Shown here: positions 13,374-15,703 of the stretch, piece after piece | Position numbering within the stretch: position 1 is the first letter of the stretch | How the letters are laid out: the number at the start of each line of letters is the position of its first letter | Assembly: GCA_964390695.1 (NCBI GenBank) | Contig: CAYMKI010000066.1 | Location: 1 to 15,703 of the forward strand | Origin: CAWACC01 sp964390695 | GTDB lineage: Bacteria > Chlamydiota > Chlamydiia > Chlamydiales > Parachlamydiaceae | Direction: 5' to 3' | Length of the DNA: 15,703 nt | The notes under the pieces: generated by a model | Seen by the model: the letters and a program-made list of their open reading frames with translations, nothing else | The model's database searches: none | What the model was told of the DNA's origin: nothing | Translations under genes and position numbers: made by a program

Positions 13374-15381
13374 GCTGAAAACAGACTTTCAGCCCGCCGG
13401 CGACCAGCCGAAAGCCATCCAAAAACTAGCGGATGGCATCGCCGCCGGACGAAAAGCACAAGTGCTGCTGGGCATCACGGGGTCAGGTAAAACCTTCACC
13501 ATGGCCAATGTCATCTCCATCATCCAAAAACCTACCTTGGTGATCGCTCATAACAAAACCTTGGCCGCCCAGCTGTACCAAGAATTCAAAACCTTCTTCC
13601 CTGAAAATGCGGTCGAATACTTTGTCTCCTACTACGATTACTATCAGCCCGAAGCCTACATTCCCCGCACCGATACCTATATCGAAAAAGACATGGCCAT
13701 CAACGACCGCATCGACAAAATGCGCTTGAGCGCCACACGCTCTCTGCTGGAACGGCAGGATGTGATCATCGTCGCCTCCGTATCCTGCATCTACGGCTTG
13801 GGTTCTCCGGAATACTATAAAGGCATGAACCTCACCCTCTCCGTCGGTCAAAACCGGAGGCGCGACGACCTCCTGCTTCACCTCGTGGATATGCAGTACA
13901 AAAGGAACGATTACGACTTTTCCCGGTCGACATTTCGAGTGCGCGGGGATGTCATAGAGATCTTCCCGGCCTATGAAGAAGACCTGGCCATCCGCGTGGA
14001 ATACTGGGGAGATGAAATCGAACGCCTCAGCGAAATTGATCCCCTCACGGGAAAAGTCACGCAAAGAATCTCCAGCATAACCATCTATCCCAGCTCTCAC
14101 CACGTGACCCCGGAAGAAGTGCGCTTGCTGGCCATCGACAGCATCAAGCAAGAACTCAAAGAGCGCATGGAGTATTTTGAAAAAGAAAACCGACTGATAG
14201 AGCTGCAGCGTATCCAAGAACGCACCCAATACGATCTCGAAATGATCAAAGAAGTCGGTTTTTGCAAAGGGATCGAAAACTACTCGCGCCATTTCAGCCG
14301 CAGGCAACCCGGCGAACCTCCTCCCTGCTTGATCAACTACTTCCCGCAAGATTTTTTGATGATCGTCGACGAATCCCACCAGAGCATTCCTCAGCTGCAT
14401 GCCATGTGCGCAGGAGACCGCTCCCGCAAAGAAGCTTTGGTGCAGTTTGGATTCCGGCTGCCTTCCGCCTTCGATAACCGCCCCCTGAAATTCGAGGAAA
14501 CCTACCGTTTGATGCACCAGGTGGTCTACGTCTCCGCGACTCCCGGCGCGTGGGAAATTCAAGAGGCCGGAGGAGAGGTGGTCGAGCAGGTCATCCGCCC
14601 CACCGGATTGCTGGACCCTAAAATTGAAATACGCCCAGCCCAAGGCCAGGTCGACGACTGCCTGGCAGAAATCCGTGAACACACCCTGAAAAAAGGCAGG
14701 GTTTTGGTCACCACATTGACCAAACGCCTGGCCGAAGACCTCAGCAAGTTTTTAATCGAATTGAACGTCAAAGCCAAATACCTGCATTCCGACATCGACA
14801 CCATCGAGAGAATGCAAATCATCCGCGATCTGCGTGCCGGCGAATTCGACGTCCTAGTAGGCATCAACCTGCTCAGGGAAGGCTTGGATATTCCCGAAGT
14901 GTCCTTGGTAGCCATTCTAGATGCCGACAAAGAGGGCTTCCTGCGCAGTGAAACCTCCCTCGTCCAAACCTGCGGACGGGCAGCACGCAATGCCGAAGGG
15001 CGCGTGATCATGTATGCGGATAAAATGACCCAAGCGATCAAAAACACCATCGCCACAACCGAACGCCGCCGCAAGGTGCAGCAAGACTACAACACCCTCC
15101 ATGGCATCACCCCCCAAACTGTCAAAAGAGAGATTGCCCCTCTAGTTGAAGCAGAACAAGAAAAAGAAACAGAGCCCGCCTACCCCACAGCCAAACCCTC
15201 CAAAGAAATGTGGGTGGCTGAAGAACAGCACGAATACCTCACCTCTGAAGAAATCGAGGCCAAAATCAAGAAATACGATGCCGAAATGAAAAAAGCCTCC
15301 AGAGAACTGCGCTTTGAAGATGCCGCCCACTACCGAGATCTGATGCGCCGCTATCAACAAATGGAACTCGATTTCAGCTAG
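13366..15381 (+). CDS. uvrB: Excinuclease ABC subunit B
   Basis: UvrB is the damage-verifying helicase-like subunit of bacterial nucleotide excision repair; it receives DNA from UvrA and recruits UvrC. The 671-aa protein is complete: Walker A Gly-Ile-Thr-Gly-Ser-Gly-Lys-Thr (36-43), the DNA-clamping beta-hairpin with Tyr-Tyr-Asp-Tyr-Tyr-Gln-Pro-Glu-Ala-Tyr-Ile-Pro (88-99), Asp-Glu-Ser-His of motif II (334-337), Val-Ser-Ala-Thr-Pro-Gly (388-393), the motif V-VI region near Gly-Ile-Asn-Leu-Leu-Arg-Glu-Gly-Leu-Asp and the C-terminal UVR domain (about 628-663) that contacts UvrC. The start is GTG 13366, with AAAGG (13354-13358) 7 nt upstream, overlapping the last codons of trpS. Adjacency of trpS and uvrB agrees with my recollection of Chlamydia gene order. 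No clear terminator follows. Confidence 0.98.
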   Translation: MFKLKTDFQPAGDQPKAIQKLADGIAAGRKAQVLLGITGSGKTFTMANVISIIQKPTLVIAHNKTLAAQLYQEFKTFFPENAVEYFVSYYDYYQPEAYIPRTDTYIEKDMAINDRIDKMRLSATRSLLERQDVIIVASVSCIYGLGSPEYYKGMNLTLSVGQNRRRDDLLLHLVDMQYKRNDYDFSRSTFRVRGDVIEIFPAYEEDLAIRVEYWGDEIERLSEIDPLTGKVTQRISSITIYPSSHHVTPEEVRLLAIDSIKQELKERMEYFEKENRLIELQRIQERTQYDLEMIKEVGFCKGIENYSRHFSRRQPGEPPPCLINYFPQDFLMIVDESHQSIPQLHAMCAGDRSRKEALVQFGFRLPSAFDNRPLKFEETYRLMHQVVYVSATPGAWEIQEAGGEVVEQVIRPTGLLDPKIEIRPAQGQVDDCLAEIREHTLKKGRVLVTTLTKRLAEDLSKFLIELNVKAKYLHSDIDTIERMQIIRDLRAGEFDVLVGINLLREGLDIPEVSLVAILDADKEGFLRSETSLVQTCGRAARNAEGRVIMYADKMTQAIKNTIATTERRRKVQQDYNTLHGITPQTVKREIAPLVEAEQEKETEPAYPTAKPSKEMWVAEEQHEYLTSEEIEAKIKKYDAEMKKASRELRFEDAAHYRDLMRRYQQMELDFS

Positions 15382-15421
15382 CCCCTCTGCCCTTGCCCAC
15401 GCCCATTCCATGCCCATGCCC
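15382..15421 (-). other. G-quadruplex-type motif directly after uvrB
   Basis: On the plus strand six C-tracts of at least three (15382-15385, 15390-15392, 15396-15398, 15402-15404, 15413-15415, 15419-15421) give on the minus strand a run of GGG tracts. The four nearest uvrB have loops of 3, 3 and 4 nt, meeting the canonical four-tract rule. The plus strand also reads as a degenerate TGCCC hexamer repeat. Confidence 0.5.
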
Positions 15422-15467
15422 GAATTCTATTATATTCCTTATCGCAAAACCCAACCGATAGATAAAA

Positions 15468-15525
15468 AACCACAGAGGAAGAGAGGGCAGTGAGACAAGT
15501 GTGAACGCAGAGGAAAATGGAGAGG
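15468..15525 (+). repeat. CACAGAGG-type degenerate repeat, copy D
   Basis: Units accacagaggaagagaggg, then gacaagtgtgaacgcagagg, then aaaatggagagg belong to the same family as 3298-3322 and, inverted, 3556-3600. The family is widely seen between genes in many bacteria; its function is unknown. Confidence 0.5.
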
Positions 15526-15553
15526 TCATATGCATACACCGTAAATGATGAGT

Positions 15554-15565
15554 GGGTACGTACCC
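15554..15565. repeat. Perfect 12-bp palindrome gggtacgtaccc
   Basis: It is self-complementary over 12 bases, and the core ggtacgta recurs at 15653-15660. It may be an operator-like site or part of a repeat element continuing to the window edge. Confidence 0.4.
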
Positions 15566-15684
15566 TTGCCATTGCCCTGATGTAATTAGTCAACTATGTG
15601 CTTTAGTCATTCTATAAATACTGCCCTCTCATCAGCCCAATGGCCTGGTACGTAACAACCCAGAGTTCGGCATTCATCATCAAT

Positions 15685-15703
15685 GGCACCCTGTAAGGGT
15701 GCT
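15685..15703. repeat. Edge hairpin gcaccc-tgtaa-gggtgc
   Basis: A 6-bp perfect stem (15686-15691 with 15697-15702) and a G-T pair outside it, reaching the last base. The preceding aacaacccagagttcggc resembles, from memory, the CCCAGGGCT-type REP elements of planctomycete-like genomes, so this may be the left part of a longer repeat outside the window. Confidence 0.4.

Larger units (their letters stand above)
15422..15703. other. Gene-free, repeat-bearing right end of window
   Basis: No credible coding region is seen. The stretch holds a CACAGAGG-type repeat (15468-15525), a perfect palindrome (15554-15565) with a partial echo at 15653-15660, and a hairpin at the very edge (15685-15703). No intrinsic terminator for uvrB is evident. 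Confidence 0.55.

Noticed and set aside
13483..14682. Long open frame antisense to uvrB (399 codons)
   Set aside because: uvrB is unambiguous on the other strand; the antisense frame is open only through the codon bias of this GC-richer gene, and its protein has no recognisable domain.
15378..15593. 71-codon minus-strand ORF across the end of uvrB
   Set aside because: It is made of the G-rich motif and the CACAGAGG repeat; no start signal or domain.

Overview
The window looks like a chromosomal segment of an environmental chlamydia (Parachlamydiales, an amoeba symbiont of the Parachlamydia/Protochlamydia/Neochlamydia type). The reasons are two F-box (eukaryote-like ubiquitin-pathway) proteins, a cysteine-containing outer-membrane barrel protein, a TyrP-type aromatic amino acid permease, and the adjacent trpS-uvrB order, which I recall from Chlamydia (CT585-CT586). 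The genus is an inference; no rRNA is present.

Region 1 (1-3.7 kb, all minus strand) is AT-rich and accessory in character. It has an F-box protein (75-968), a 92-bp element with perfect 18-bp terminal inverted repeats (1013-1104), a CPA2-type cation/proton antiporter (1141-2307), and a second F-box protein (2397-3230) that seems to carry an in-frame copy of a widespread small repeat. A gene-free stretch (3231-3706) follows, holding degenerate CACAGAGG-type repeats and two strong back-to-back hairpins.

Region 2 (3.7-10.4 kb, minus strand) is envelope-related. A 938-aa secreted TPR protein (6206-9022), a membrane-anchored von Willebrand A protein with an intact MIDAS (4294-6189) and rsmD (3707-4285) are closely spaced and probably co-transcribed. 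Upstream, behind a hairpin, is an outer-membrane beta-barrel protein (9090-10397).

Region 3 (10.4-15.4 kb, plus strand) is a GC-richer housekeeping operon: tyrP (11084-12307), trpS (12312-13373) and uvrB (13366-15381), with a 4-nt gap and an 8-nt overlap. Its 5' leader is the most interesting part. A short ORF ending in tandem Trp codons (Trp-Trp-Pro-stop) lies just after a good TATAAT box. The Trp codons overlap a small GC hairpin followed by a U-rich stretch, and the codons just before them can pair with the tyrP Shine-Dalgarno region. This is the layout expected of a tryptophan-sensing attenuator controlling tryptophan uptake and tRNA-Trp charging. It is a hypothesis from sequence only.

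Region 4 (15382-15703) has no gene. It holds a G-quadruplex-type motif just after uvrB, another CACAGAGG-type repeat, a perfect 12-bp palindrome, and a hairpin that runs to the window edge.
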